Below, one piece after another: positions 1 through 9,148 of a DNA stretch of 64,000 nt (within the stretch, counting starts at the first letter, position 1; each line of letters opens with the position of its first letter). Under the pieces are notes generated by a model. The model made no database searches and was not told the DNA's origin. It worked only from the letters and a program-made list of their open reading frames with translations. This DNA comes from Shiella aurantiaca (lineage in GTDB: Bacteria; Bacteroidota; Bacteroidia; Cytophagales; Cyclobacteriaceae): contig JAUHJS010000004.1 in NCBI GenBank assembly GCA_030412945.1, positions 124,001 through 188,000 on the forward strand, given 5' to 3'. Both the position numbers and the translations under genes were made by a program.

Positions 1-1600
1 TCGATTAAAAGACCTCAATGAAGACCTGAAAGAAAAAAATGAAGCCTTGGGCACACAAAGCGAGGAGCTTCAGAAAAAGGCTGAAGAGTTGAAAAAACTG
101 ATGGACGAAGTGCTGGACGAGGAAACCCGTAAGCTTTATGAAGAATTGCAGCGATTATTGGAAGAAAAAGCCGATATTAATCAAATCCAGAATCAATTAG
201 AGAAAATCAGCAAAAAGGAAAATAACCTCGAAAAAGAGCTAGAAAGGAGCATAGAACTTTTCAAAAGGATGAAGTTTGACCAAGCGCTAGAACAGAATAT
301 CCAAGCACTTGAAAAACTGGAAGAAAAACAAAAGGAACTGAATCAAAAAACAGAAAAGTCTACTAAAGAAGAGATGCCATCGCTTAGCGAAGAGCAAAAG
401 GAAATAGAAAAAGAGTTTGAGGAATGGCAACAAGAGCAAGAAAAACTGAAAGATTTTAATCAGGACCTCAAAAATCCGAATTCACTTCCTGATACGAAAG
501 AAGAAGAGGAAAGCATACAGCAAGAGTTGAAAAACAGCTCGGAGTCTTTACAAGAACAGAAACAGAAAGATGCAAAGCAATCGCAGCAAAAAGCCGCTGA
601 GCAAATGCAACAACTCAAAGAGCAGATGCAGCAAATGCAAAGCAGCATGCAAATGGAAAGCTTGAGTGAAAATTTGGATAACCTGCGCGATATAGTGGAC
701 AATCTGGTAAAACTCTCCATGCGTCAAGAAAACCTTATGAAATCCATTCGGGAGATTAACCCATCCGACCCGCGCTTTGTAGAATTGAGCCAGCAGCAAC
801 TATTCTTGCAAAACGACACTAAAATTGTAAAAGATAGTCTCGAATCCTTAGCCCAACGAGTTTTTCAAATTCAAAGCTTTATTACGCGCGAACTAACTGA
901 CCTCGACCAATACCTCAACGAAAGCACCGAGGCCCTTAGGGAACGCAATAAAGGCACAGCTAATGTAAAGCAGCAATTTGCCATGAGTAGCTACAACAAC
1001 CTTGCTTTGCTGTTGGATGAGGTATTGCAACAAATGCAACAGCAAATGGCCGATGCTATGGGCAATCCGCAAAAAGGAAACAAGAAAAAACAGGGCACAC
1101 CTAGCATGAGCCAATTGCAGCAACAACTCAACCAAAAGATTCAAGACCTTCAGAAAAATGGGAAATCGGGCAGGCAGCTTTCCGAACAACTAGCAGAAAT
1201 GGCCGCAGAACAAGAACGTATCCGTGAGATGCTCCGTGAGCTTAATGAGAAGTCAGGAGGGAAAGAAGGTTTAGGAGGTAACCCGGAAGAAATTATGCGT
1301 AAGATGGAACAAACGGAAAACGATTTGGTGAACAAGCGCATTACTCCTCAAACCATCAAACGTCAGCAGGAAATCCTGACACGCTTGTTGGAAACGGAAA
1401 ATGCCGAGAAAGAAAGAGAGCTAGATAAAGAACGCAAAGCAGAAAGCGCCAAGCAACAAAACAAAGACTTACCTCCCGCCTTTGAAAAGTATATAGAGAG
1501 CAAGAAAAAGGAATTGGAGATGTATAAAACTGTACCTCCCAAGCTTAGTCCGTATTATAAGAAAGAAGTGAACAATTATTTTAAACGCATAAATCAATAA
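1..1600 (+). CDS. DUF4175-like coiled-coil protein, C-terminal part (5' end outside window)
   Basis: The frame is open from base 2, so the gene enters from the left and only its last 532 or so residues are visible; the first in-window start (TTG at 47) is not the true start. The visible part is almost entirely charged, Q/E/K-rich coiled coil, with a run of Gln-Met-Gln repeats near residues 195-220 and again near 335-345. Bacteroidota carry very large proteins of this kind (DUF4175), with membrane segments at the N-terminus and a long coiled coil after, and I place this one there from composition and neighbourhood. The function of the family is unknown. It ends one base before the ATPase gene at 1602, so the two are probably cotranscribed. 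Confidence 0.6.
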   Translation, partial: RLKDLNEDLKEKNEALGTQSEELQKKAEELKKLMDEVLDEETRKLYEELQRLLEEKADINQIQNQLEKISKKENNLEKELERSIELFKRMKFDQALEQNIQALEKLEEKQKELNQKTEKSTKEEMPSLSEEQKEIEKEFEEWQQEQEKLKDFNQDLKNPNSLPDTKEEEESIQQELKNSSESLQEQKQKDAKQSQQKAAEQMQQLKEQMQQMQSSMQMESLSENLDNLRDIVDNLVKLSMRQENLMKSIREINPSDPRFVELSQQQLFLQNDTKIVKDSLESLAQRVFQIQSFITRELTDLDQYLNESTEALRERNKGTANVKQQFAMSSYNNLALLLDEVLQQMQQQMADAMGNPQKGNKKKQGTPSMSQLQQQLNQKIQDLQKNGKSGRQLSEQLAEMAAEQERIREMLRELNEKSGGKEGLGGNPEEIMRKMEQTENDLVNKRITPQTIKRQQEILTRLLETENAEKERELDKERKAESAKQQNKDLPPAFEKYIESKKKELEMYKTVPPKLSPYYKKEVNNYFKRINQ

Positions 1601-1601
1601 G

Positions 1602-2003
1602 ATGAATTCAATCAAACTCCAAATTCCCTCTTTGGTAGAGAACATCCGTATTGTGGAAAGCTTTATCGACAACGCTAAGGACAAATACGAGTGGGATGAC
1701 GACATTTATGGCAACATCATGATAGCCGTTACCGAAGCCGTAAACAATGCCATCAAGCATGGCAACCGAAGCGACAAGTCAAAAATGGTGCATCTACAAC
1801 TCGATTTGGCCGAAAATAAAATCCAGTTTCAGGTAGAAGACGAAGGCAAAGGTTTCAATTACGTAAGTTTGCCCGACCCTACGGCTCCTGAAAACCTGGA
1901 AAAACCCGGAGGGAGAGGAATCTTTCTCATGAAACATTTATGCGATGAAGTATCCTTCTCAAAAGAAGGACGTGCCGTTTCGCTTACCTTTTATTTCAAT
2001 TGA
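1602..2003 (+). CDS. Anti-sigma-factor-type ATP-binding protein (HATPase_c_2, RsbW-like)
   Basis: A single GHKL ATPase domain of 133 residues with no other domain. The N-box is EAVNNAIKHGN (Glu45, Asn49), the G1 box is VEDEGKGF (Asp80, Gly82, Gly84) and the G2 region is GGRGIFLMKHL (103-113). This is the layout of RsbW/SpoIIAB-type serine kinases that bind and switch anti-sigma antagonists, but no sigma factor or antagonist gene is near. ATG at 1602 follows the previous stop directly, and the stop TGA is separated by a single base from the ybeY ATG at 2005, so the four genes 1-4347 look like one operon. The Bacteroidota homologue has no settled role. Confidence 0.8.
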   Translation: MNSIKLQIPSLVENIRIVESFIDNAKDKYEWDDDIYGNIMIAVTEAVNNAIKHGNRSDKSKMVHLQLDLAENKIQFQVEDEGKGFNYVSLPDPTAPENLEKPGGRGIFLMKHLCDEVSFSKEGRAVSLTFYFN

Positions 2004-2004
2004 T

Positions 2005-2445
2005 ATGGCGGTTCACTTCTTTACGGAAGACATAGCGTTTAAAATCAAATCCGCCCTTCGAACTAAGCAATGGATCAAAGAGGTGGTGCAGCAAGAGGGC
2101 AAAAAGCTCAAAGAGGTAAACTACATCTTTTGTTCGGATGAACACCTTTTGGGCATTAACCAAGAGTATTTACAACACGATACCTATACCGACATTATCA
2201 CATTCGATAATTCTGAAACTGATAAAGAGATAGAGGGAGATATCTATATCAGTATCGATAGGGTAAAAGAAAACGCCAACACTTTGAATATACCCTTTGA
2301 GGAAGAACTCCGCAGGGTACTGATACATGGCATTCTGCACTTGATAGGCTATGGCGACAAAAGTGCGGCAGATAAAAAACAAATGCGTGAAATGGAAAAC
2401 CAAAGTTTAGCACGGTTTGATGTTCCACGTGAAACACTTAAGTAA
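2005..2445 (+). CDS. ybeY: Endoribonuclease YbeY (rRNA maturation)
   Basis: YbeY is a zinc-dependent RNase needed for 16S rRNA 3'-end maturation and ribosome quality control. The protein is 146 residues from ATG 2005; an upstream in-frame ATG at 1945 would overlap the ATPase gene by 59 bases and adds nothing conserved. The family zinc motif is visible as HGILHLIGYGD: His108 and His112 are present, but the third ligand position (118) is Asp rather than the usual His. I believe this substitution is common in Bacteroidota. The last codons (VPRET) are encoded by a parS-like palindrome at 2421-2436. Confidence 0.93.
   Translation: MAVHFFTEDIAFKIKSALRTKQWIKEVVQQEGKKLKEVNYIFCSDEHLLGINQEYLQHDTYTDIITFDNSETDKEIEGDIYISIDRVKENANTLNIPFEEELRRVLIHGILHLIGYGDKSAADKKQMREMENQSLARFDVPRETLK
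2421..2436. promoter_or_regulatory. parS-like centromere site, copy 1
   Basis: TGTTCCACGTGAAACA matches the 16-base parS consensus recognised by ParB-type CTPases (TGTTNCACGTGAAACA) at every position. It lies inside the last codons of ybeY. In many bacteria parS sites cluster near the origin and close to mnmG/parAB. No parA or parB gene is in the window. Confidence 0.85.
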
Positions 2446-2457
2446 GAAGATACCAAA

Positions 2458-2473
2458 CGTTCCACGTGGAACA
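2458..2473. promoter_or_regulatory. parS-like centromere site, copy 2
   Basis: CGTTCCACGTGGAACA is a perfect palindrome over its inner 14 bases and keeps the CACGTG core with TTCC/GGAA arms, differing from the parS consensus at base 1 and near the right arm. It is centred 37 bases from copy 1 and ends 8 bases before the mnmG start codon, so ParB bound here would sit on the mnmG leader. Confidence 0.75.
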
Positions 2474-2481
2474 CATGATTT

Positions 2482-4347
2482 ATGTTTGAAGAGTATGATG
2501 TTATAGTAGTGGGTGCGGGGCACGCAGGATGCGAGGCTGCGGCTGCGGCTGCAAAGATGGGTTCTAAAACTTTGCTCTGCACCATGAATATGCAAACCAT
2601 TGCCCAGATGTCGTGCAATCCGGCTATGGGGGGTGTGGCTAAGGGGCAAATTGTTAGAGAGATAGATGCACTAGGAGGGATGTCGGGGATTATATCAGAT
2701 AAATCAATGATACAATTCCGTATGCTGAACCTATCAAAAGGACCAGCCATGTGGAGCCCACGTACGCAGAACGATAGGATGCTATTCGCAGAAGAGTGGC
2801 GTTATGCTTTAGAGAAAACTCCGAACCTTGACTTCTGGCAAGAAATGGTCAGTGAATTACTAGTGAAAGATGGTAGGGTAATAGGAGTCAAAACCTCACT
2901 TGGGATAGAAATCAAATCAAAAAGCGTAGTACTTACCAACGGGACTTTCCTGAATGGGGTTATCCATATTGGTGAAAAAAAGTTTGGAGGGGGAAGAACA
3001 GGAGAGAAGGCAGCTACCGGAATCACGGAACAACTCGTTACACTAGGCTTTGAAGCAGGCCGCATGAAAACAGGAACGCCACCGCGTGTGGATGGGAGAA
3101 GTCTAAACTATGAGGCTATGGAAGAGCAAAAGGGAGATGAAAAGCCTAGCAAGTTTTCATACAGTGATGAAACCAAACCTTTAGAAAAACAAAGAAGCTG
3201 CTATATCACCTATACCAATAAAGACGTCCATCAAACCTTAGAAACAGGCTTTGATCGTTCGCCTATGTTCAATGGCCGCATACAAGGCTTAGGTCCACGC
3301 TATTGTCCATCAATTGAAGACAAAATTAATCGCTTCTCTGAGAGAGACAGACACCAGATATTTGTAGAACCGGAAGGCTGGAACACTGTAGAAATCTATG
3401 TAAACGGATTCTCAACCTCCTTACCCGAGGATGTACAGATAAAAGCCTTAAGGCAAATACCAGGATTTGAGAAGGCAAAAATGTTCCGTCCGGGTTATGC
3501 CATAGAGTATGATTTCTTTCCACCTACCCAGCTAAAAGCAACCTTAGAAACGCATCTTATAGAAAACCTTTTCTTTGCAGGACAGATAAACGGAACTACC
3601 GGATACGAAGAAGCAGCTTGCCAAGGATTGATGGCAGGAATCAATGCGCATAATAAAGCACATGAAAAGGAAGAATTCACCCTACGAAGATCAGATGCTT
3701 ATATTGGTGTGCTAATCGATGACCTTATCAATAAAGGTACACAAGAGCCCTACCGTATGTTTACTTCAAGGGCTGAATTTCGTATTCTGCTTCGCCAAGA
3801 CAATGCAGACTTACGCTTGACAGAACTTGGTCATAAAATCGGATTGGCATCAGACGAACGTCTTGATAAAGTACTCGATAAAAAGAACGAGAGTAAGCAA
3901 CTATTTGAAGCGCTCAAAAAAGAGAAGTTAACTCCTGAAGAAGCAAATCGGACCTTAAATGAAATTTCCACAGCTGGAATTCGGGAGAAAATCAGTTTAT
4001 TCAATTTGCTAAAAAGACCCGAACTGGGTGTTCCGGAGTTAAGGCAAATTGATGGAAAGGTAGATGAATTCTTTTCCTCCTACTCGGAAGCAGCCATCGA
4101 ACAAGCCGAAATCGAAATAAAATACGAAAGCTATATTGATAAGGAAAGAAAGCTAGTAGAGAAAATAGATAGCTATGAAAACTATCGTATTCCCGAAAGT
4201 TTAGACTATCAAGCCATACCCGCTCTTTCGGCTGAAGCAAAAGAAAAACTAAAGAAACATAAACCCCAAACCATTGGACAGGCCTCACGCATAAGTGGCG
4301 TGAATCCGGCAGATATATCAATCGTAATGGTGTATTTAGGTAAATAA
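2482..4347 (+). CDS. mnmG: tRNA uridine-5-carboxymethylaminomethyl modification enzyme MnmG (GidA)
   Basis: With MnmE, MnmG installs the cmnm5 group on the wobble uridine of certain tRNAs, using FAD and methylene-tetrahydrofolate. The 621-residue length is normal. The N-terminal dinucleotide motif is VVGAGHAGCEAA (about residues 9-20), followed by the family signatures CNPAMGGVAKG and GRMKTGTPPRVDG, and a C-terminal helical region that contacts MnmE. The start ATG at 2482 follows the two parS-like sites. The next gene starts 3 bases after its stop. The gene is more AT-rich than those beyond 7 kb. Confidence 0.97.
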   Translation: MFEEYDVIVVGAGHAGCEAAAAAAKMGSKTLLCTMNMQTIAQMSCNPAMGGVAKGQIVREIDALGGMSGIISDKSMIQFRMLNLSKGPAMWSPRTQNDRMLFAEEWRYALEKTPNLDFWQEMVSELLVKDGRVIGVKTSLGIEIKSKSVVLTNGTFLNGVIHIGEKKFGGGRTGEKAATGITEQLVTLGFEAGRMKTGTPPRVDGRSLNYEAMEEQKGDEKPSKFSYSDETKPLEKQRSCYITYTNKDVHQTLETGFDRSPMFNGRIQGLGPRYCPSIEDKINRFSERDRHQIFVEPEGWNTVEIYVNGFSTSLPEDVQIKALRQIPGFEKAKMFRPGYAIEYDFFPPTQLKATLETHLIENLFFAGQINGTTGYEEAACQGLMAGINAHNKAHEKEEFTLRRSDAYIGVLIDDLINKGTQEPYRMFTSRAEFRILLRQDNADLRLTELGHKIGLASDERLDKVLDKKNESKQLFEALKKEKLTPEEANRTLNEISTAGIREKISLFNLLKRPELGVPELRQIDGKVDEFFSSYSEAAIEQAEIEIKYESYIDKERKLVEKIDSYENYRIPESLDYQAIPALSAEAKEKLKKHKPQTIGQASRISGVNPADISIVMVYLGK

Positions 4348-4350
4348 ACT

Positions 4351-5229
4351 ATGTATCAAAAAATAGAAGCTTGTCCCAGCTGTGATAGCAAAGAACAAAC
4401 TTTATTCAAAATCTGTAAAGACTATACGGTAAGTGGAGAAACATTCGCCATTGTGGAATGCAAAAACTGTGGTTTTAAATTTACCAACCCACGACCCGAT
4501 GAGCAAAGTATAGGCAAATACTATGAATCAGAAGAATACATTTCTCATACAGATAAGGCACAAGGATTTATCCAACAAGTCTACAAGCTCGTTAGGGGAA
4601 TAACCCTCTACCGAAAGTATCGTCTTATTAGCAAGCTAGTAGCAAAAGGTAAAATACTGGATATCGGCTGTGGCACTGGGGACTTCTTGACACAATTTAA
4701 AGACCGTAATTGGGAAGTTCGTGGAGTAGAAAAAAGTACTAAATCGCGGGCTATAGCTATTGAAAAAAATGGCAATATCATATCAGAAGATTTGTCACAG
4801 ATAGAAGATCAAGGCTATGATGTAATAACACTATGGCATGTATTAGAACATATTCATACGCTGAATGAAACACTTACACGCATAAGAAAATTAGTAAAGA
4901 AAGATGGATATATAGTAATAGCCGTTCCTAATGAAGCCTCTTTTGATGCTAAGCATTATGGGGAACATTGGGCAGCTTATGATGTACCGAGGCACTTATA
5001 CCATTTCAATCAGAAAACCCTGAAAGAAATTGCTAAGAAAAATAAGCTTAAAGTAAAGAAAATACTACCCATGAAATGGGACTCGTTTTACGTAAGCATG
5101 CTAAGCGAAAAGAATAAAGGAAATACAAATCCGTTTCTCAAAGGATTATTCATGGGGCTAAGGTCAAACACATGGGCCAGAAACCACAACAACAATTACT
5201 CAAGTGTACTGTATATTTTAAACAAATGA
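4351..5229 (+). CDS. Class I SAM-dependent methyltransferase with N-terminal zinc ribbon
   Basis: The protein is 292 residues. The N-terminus carries two CxxC pairs (CPSC near residue 8 and CKNCGF near 38), typical of the small zinc ribbon found before some methyltransferase domains. The SAM-binding motif I is ILDIGCGTGDFL (about residues 103-114) and a motif similar to 'WHVLEHI' follows near 163-169. The substrate cannot be told from sequence; relatives with this ribbon often modify glycans or small molecules. The stop TGA overlaps the ATG of the next gene (ATGA at 5226-5229), so the two are translationally coupled. Confidence 0.8.
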   Translation: MYQKIEACPSCDSKEQTLFKICKDYTVSGETFAIVECKNCGFKFTNPRPDEQSIGKYYESEEYISHTDKAQGFIQQVYKLVRGITLYRKYRLISKLVAKGKILDIGCGTGDFLTQFKDRNWEVRGVEKSTKSRAIAIEKNGNIISEDLSQIEDQGYDVITLWHVLEHIHTLNETLTRIRKLVKKDGYIVIAVPNEASFDAKHYGEHWAAYDVPRHLYHFNQKTLKEIAKKNKLKVKKILPMKWDSFYVSMLSEKNKGNTNPFLKGLFMGLRSNTWARNHNNNYSSVLYILNK

Positions 5230-6911
5230 AATACGCCAAACTCATACTTTTTCTCTCTATAATTTTTTCAGCTGGTCTTCTATCAAACTGTGCCAATGTA
5301 GGGGCACCTATGGGTGGACCGAAAGATACACTAGCTCCTAACTTAGTAAGAACACTTCCCACTAATAAATCCTTAAACTACCAAGGACTAACAGTAGAAT
5401 TGGTATTCGATGAATTCATTAAAATTGAAAACCTAAAAAAACAGCTCATCATCACACCTAGGGTAGAAGCAGAATATGAATACAAGGTCATAAAAAATAG
5501 GGTAGAAATTGAGTTTGCCGAAAAGCTAGAGGAAAATACTACTTACACGCTTAATTTCAGAGATGCTGTTAAAGACATAACGGAAGGCAACCAAGCAAGT
5601 AACCTGGTACTTGTATTCAGTACCGGATCGTATTTAGATTCTATGGAGGTAAAAGGCAAAGTAACAGCACTAATGGACGGCAGTAAACAAAAGAACGTAG
5701 TAGTAGCATTATACCAAAAAGATGATACAGTAGATATATTCAAAGCTGCACCCAAATACTTTACAAAAACAGACACTGCAGGAACCTACCATTTACAAAA
5801 CATCAAAAACGGAAACTATAAGATTTATGCCTTCGAAGATGTAAATGATAACGCCATGTGCGAATCGCAATATGAAGCATATGGTTTTAAGTCCGATCCA
5901 TTCAAATTAGATTCTATTGTATATAGGGATTTGGTTCTATACAATGCCGATATACGAGAATTAAAACTTAACAATACGAGTAACTACGGCCCATATTTCG
6001 AAGCTAAGTATAACAAGTATATTACAAGCTATAATATTGAATCTAATACATTGATTTACAATAATTTATATGATAAAAATAGTGTAATACGCTTCTATAA
6101 TACACAACAAAACTTCACCGATAGCACGCTTACTTATTTATACGTTACGGATAGTATCGGACAAACCAGAATAGATACCACTTACGTAAAATTCAAAGAA
6201 AGCAAAATGACTGCTGATGAATTCAAAATAAATACAACCCTACCTGAAAGAAGTGAAGTGGATGAAAAGTTCTCAGCAGAAATACGGCTAAACAAACCTA
6301 TGACAAGCTACAATGCCGATAGCATATTCATCCGATACGATTCATTAGTGCAAGACTATTTCTTCAATCAAGATAAAATAACCATAAATGATAATAAGAC
6401 TATCATTCAATTTGAGATAAGCATTGACAAAGCCAAGTTAAAGATTGATACCACTTCAGTGAAAGACCGGATGGGTAACATCATTAAAAGAGAACCCAAT
6501 GAACAGATATACATGAGTACATTTGATATCTACTTTGGAAAAGGAGCATTTATAAGCATAGAAGGCGACTCAGCTAAACCAATCAAAAAATCGTACAAAC
6601 TAAAAAACCCGGCTAATACCGGATCGATAAAAGGCAAGGTACTTATTCCTTATTCATCTTATACCGTACAACTACTGGATAAGAATCAAAAAATACTACA
6701 GGAAGTTAAAGACATAAAAGAGTACAACTTCACGAATTTAACTGGTGGACTCGACTATTACTTACGGATATTAATAGATGTCAATGAAAATGGAACATGG
6801 GAGCTGGGTAATATTCTTGAAAATCGTGAGTCAGAACCCGTATTGGTATACCCCAACAAGATACCCTTACGTGCAGGATGGGAAGTAATAAACAATGACA
6901 TAACTATGTGA
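5226..6911 (+). CDS. Ig-like domain (Big_5 type) lipoprotein
   Basis: Taken from ATG 5226 the protein has 561 residues and starts with a lipoprotein signal peptide whose lipobox is LLSNC (Cys near residue 22), followed by NVGAPMGGPKD, a run often seen in Bacteroidota proteins with an N-terminal Big_5 (Ig-like) domain. The Ig-like part covers roughly residues 35-135 and the rest is beta-rich, with DVNDNAMCE and DVNENGTWELGN segments that suggest further beta-sandwich modules. It is probably anchored in the outer membrane. The in-frame ATG at 5172 lies inside the methyltransferase and gives no signal peptide at the N-terminus. Function unknown. Confidence 0.75.
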   Translation: MKYAKLILFLSIIFSAGLLSNCANVGAPMGGPKDTLAPNLVRTLPTNKSLNYQGLTVELVFDEFIKIENLKKQLIITPRVEAEYEYKVIKNRVEIEFAEKLEENTTYTLNFRDAVKDITEGNQASNLVLVFSTGSYLDSMEVKGKVTALMDGSKQKNVVVALYQKDDTVDIFKAAPKYFTKTDTAGTYHLQNIKNGNYKIYAFEDVNDNAMCESQYEAYGFKSDPFKLDSIVYRDLVLYNADIRELKLNNTSNYGPYFEAKYNKYITSYNIESNTLIYNNLYDKNSVIRFYNTQQNFTDSTLTYLYVTDSIGQTRIDTTYVKFKESKMTADEFKINTTLPERSEVDEKFSAEIRLNKPMTSYNADSIFIRYDSLVQDYFFNQDKITINDNKTIIQFEISIDKAKLKIDTTSVKDRMGNIIKREPNEQIYMSTFDIYFGKGAFISIEGDSAKPIKKSYKLKNPANTGSIKGKVLIPYSSYTVQLLDKNQKILQEVKDIKEYNFTNLTGGLDYYLRILIDVNENGTWELGNILENRESEPVLVYPNKIPLRAGWEVINNDITM

Positions 6912-7277
6912 ACAAATAGCTAACAGCTGACTCATAAATCAATTTATCCACAAGGCAAGTTAAAAGCTAAACTCAGATGAAGTCTTCTTAAGGATAAGAA
7001 TATGAAAGTGAGTATACAGTCAACGCGATACCAACAATTTTACAGGTGAGAGATAAAAATTTATAGTTATTAACAATTTATACGGATACAGCTAATTCAC
7101 TCATTTAAAACCAGATACGTGTTGACAACTATTGAATAACCAAAAACTTATAGACAAATCAATAACATTCGATAAATGCAATAAGTATGTTTTTTACTTA
7201 TCCACTTATCCACAGTATAATAGAAGAGACAAAAAGATTTTTAAAAAATTATTTAAATATTAACACTATAAAAAGAG
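6912..7277. other. Putative chromosomal replication origin (oriC)
   Basis: This 365-base gene-free stretch is the longest in the window and is AT-rich. It holds DnaA boxes: TTATCCACA at 6944-6952 and 7206-7214 (perfect), TTATCCACT at 7198-7206 (one mismatch, overlapping the next box by one base). A perfect inverted box, TGTGGATAA, lies at 7279-7287 across the start of the next gene, and another at 7406-7414 inside it. Between the facing boxes lies a strongly AT-rich block (7228-7275) that could serve as the unwinding element. The two parS-like sites 4.5 kb to the left support an origin-proximal position. No dnaA gene is in the window, which is usual in Bacteroidota. Confidence 0.72.
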
Positions 7278-9107
7278 ATGTGGATAAACGCAAAAATAGT
7301 AGTGGTACTCCTTCCTCTTTTTCTCCTTATTGGTTTTACTACAAGTGCTCAGTCTAATGATTCAGAAGAAATACAGCTGGCTCAGTATTACTACCAACAA
7401 GGGGATGTGGATAAATCCTATGTGCTATTCCAAAAGCTAGCCAAGAAAGAGCAAAACTTGCCGTATATCCATCAGACCTATCTGGAACTGATGCTGAATA
7501 CGCAAAAGTTTAACGAAGCAGAAGACTATATTGAAAAAAGGGTAAAACGCTCTCCCGAAGATTTATACCTCCTTACCGATAAAGCTATAGTATATACCCG
7601 CAGCCAAAATGCGGCCGCCCAAAAAGCATTTGATCAGGCCATAGAACTTGCCGTAAAACAAAGCAACAGTATCAGGCCTTATGGAAATTACCTAATCAAT
7701 AAGCAGCTCACTGAACAAGCCGAAAAACTTTTCCTTAGTGCACGTAAAGCCTATCGCGAACCTTATGCATTTGCCAACGATTTGGCTTTGGTGTATCGCA
7801 TCTTGGGAAAAAAGCAAGCCATGGTAGATGAGTACCTCAATTATTTAGAGACCAATCCGGCTGCAATGAATTATGTACAAAATAGCCTTCAAATTTTTCT
7901 TACCGAAAAGGAAGATAAAGAAGCTATGGAACAACTGCTGCTTGATAAAATCCAGAGCAATCCTTCCAATACCAATTATGCCGAACTCTTAGTTTGGAAT
8001 TACCTTCAACAGAAAAATTTTCGTGAAGCTTATATACAAGCTCGGGCCCTCGACCGAAGAGCAAAAAAAGAAGGACAACAGCTTTTCTCTATTGCACACA
8101 TCGCTACCGAAAATAAAGAGTACGAACTGGCCATTAATATTTACCAATACGTAATAGATCAGTATCCTGATGAAATTACCTACATCACCGCTAAGCGCAG
8201 TCAAATAAAGGCGCGTGAAGAACTGATAAAAAATACCTTGCCGGTAAATACCCTTCAGGTAAACGAACTGATTCAAGAATACAAAAAACTAGTAGCTCAA
8301 TACGGGATTAATAAAAACACCCAGGAAGCCTTACGTCAGCAGGCGCTTTTGCAAGCTTTTTATTTAAATCAGCTGGATACCGCTATCCAAATTCTCGAAA
8401 ATTTAGTGGCTTCGCCACAAGTTGGTCCTCATTTTAAATCCCAAGTTAAGCTCGACCTTGGCGATATCTTCATACTATACCAGCAGCCTTGGGAAAGCGC
8501 ACTTCTGTATGCACAAGTGGAAAAAGCCGAGCGGCAAAGTCCCCTAGGCTATGAAGCTAAATTGAAAAACGCGCAACTATCTTTTTACCAAGGAAAATAT
8601 ACCTTGGCCCAATCGCATCTGGATATCCTGAAAAAAGCCACAACCCGCGAAATCGCCAACGATGCTATCCAGATGAGCCTACTGATTAAAGATAACCTCG
8701 GGTATGATTCGACCACCACTGAGTTGGACATCTATTCTTTCGCTCGTTTCCGCTCATTCATTCAAGATTACCGAAGCGCTAAAGACACCCTCGAATACTT
8801 GGTCAAAACCAAACCCACACACAATGTGGCCGATGAAGCCTATTGGCTCTTGGCAGATATTGCCAAAAAGGAAGGCGATTTTTTGCAAGCCATTACCTAT
8901 CTCCAAGAAATAACCACTCATTTCTCTTACGACATACTGGCTGATGATGCCCTATACACCATAGGTGTGATTCAGCAAGAATATTTGAAAGAGGATGCAC
9001 AAGCCATGCAATCTTTTGAAAAACTACTCTTTGAATATCCCGGAAGTATGTTTGTAGAAGAAGCGCGCAAACGTTTTCGTACCCTACGCGGTGATTTTGT
9101 CAATTAA
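7278..9107 (+). CDS. Tetratricopeptide-repeat protein, exported
   Basis: The 609-residue protein starts with a signal peptide (hydrophobic stretch about residues 7-22, then TSAQS). Degenerate TPR units follow throughout; the clearest are near residues 27-75, in the central part, and at the C-terminus with DEAYWLLADIAKKEGDFLQA and the next unit ending FEKLLFEYPGSMF, a pattern typical of outer-membrane TPR proteins such as those of the BamD/YbgF type. Start ATG 7278 overlaps an inverted DnaA box (7279-7287), so its leader is part of the putative origin. Partner proteins cannot be named. Confidence 0.75.
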   Translation: MWINAKIVVVLLPLFLLIGFTTSAQSNDSEEIQLAQYYYQQGDVDKSYVLFQKLAKKEQNLPYIHQTYLELMLNTQKFNEAEDYIEKRVKRSPEDLYLLTDKAIVYTRSQNAAAQKAFDQAIELAVKQSNSIRPYGNYLINKQLTEQAEKLFLSARKAYREPYAFANDLALVYRILGKKQAMVDEYLNYLETNPAAMNYVQNSLQIFLTEKEDKEAMEQLLLDKIQSNPSNTNYAELLVWNYLQQKNFREAYIQARALDRRAKKEGQQLFSIAHIATENKEYELAINIYQYVIDQYPDEITYITAKRSQIKAREELIKNTLPVNTLQVNELIQEYKKLVAQYGINKNTQEALRQQALLQAFYLNQLDTAIQILENLVASPQVGPHFKSQVKLDLGDIFILYQQPWESALLYAQVEKAERQSPLGYEAKLKNAQLSFYQGKYTLAQSHLDILKKATTREIANDAIQMSLLIKDNLGYDSTTTELDIYSFARFRSFIQDYRSAKDTLEYLVKTKPTHNVADEAYWLLADIAKKEGDFLQAITYLQEITTHFSYDILADDALYTIGVIQQEYLKEDAQAMQSFEKLLFEYPGSMFVEEARKRFRTLRGDFVN

Positions 9108-9148
9108 GTGTTATATTGAAGCATAACCCTAATTGACGCGACAAAACT

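Noticed and set aside
548..1705. Long reading frames on the minus strand under the coiled-coil gene
   Set aside because: They are antisense to a Glu/Lys/Gln-rich coding frame; their Leu/Cys/Ser-rich proteins are what such antisense gives.
2533..2556. GCGGCT-type triplet run near the mnmG start
   Set aside because: It codes for the Ala-rich stretch after the FAD motif, which is normal in MnmG.
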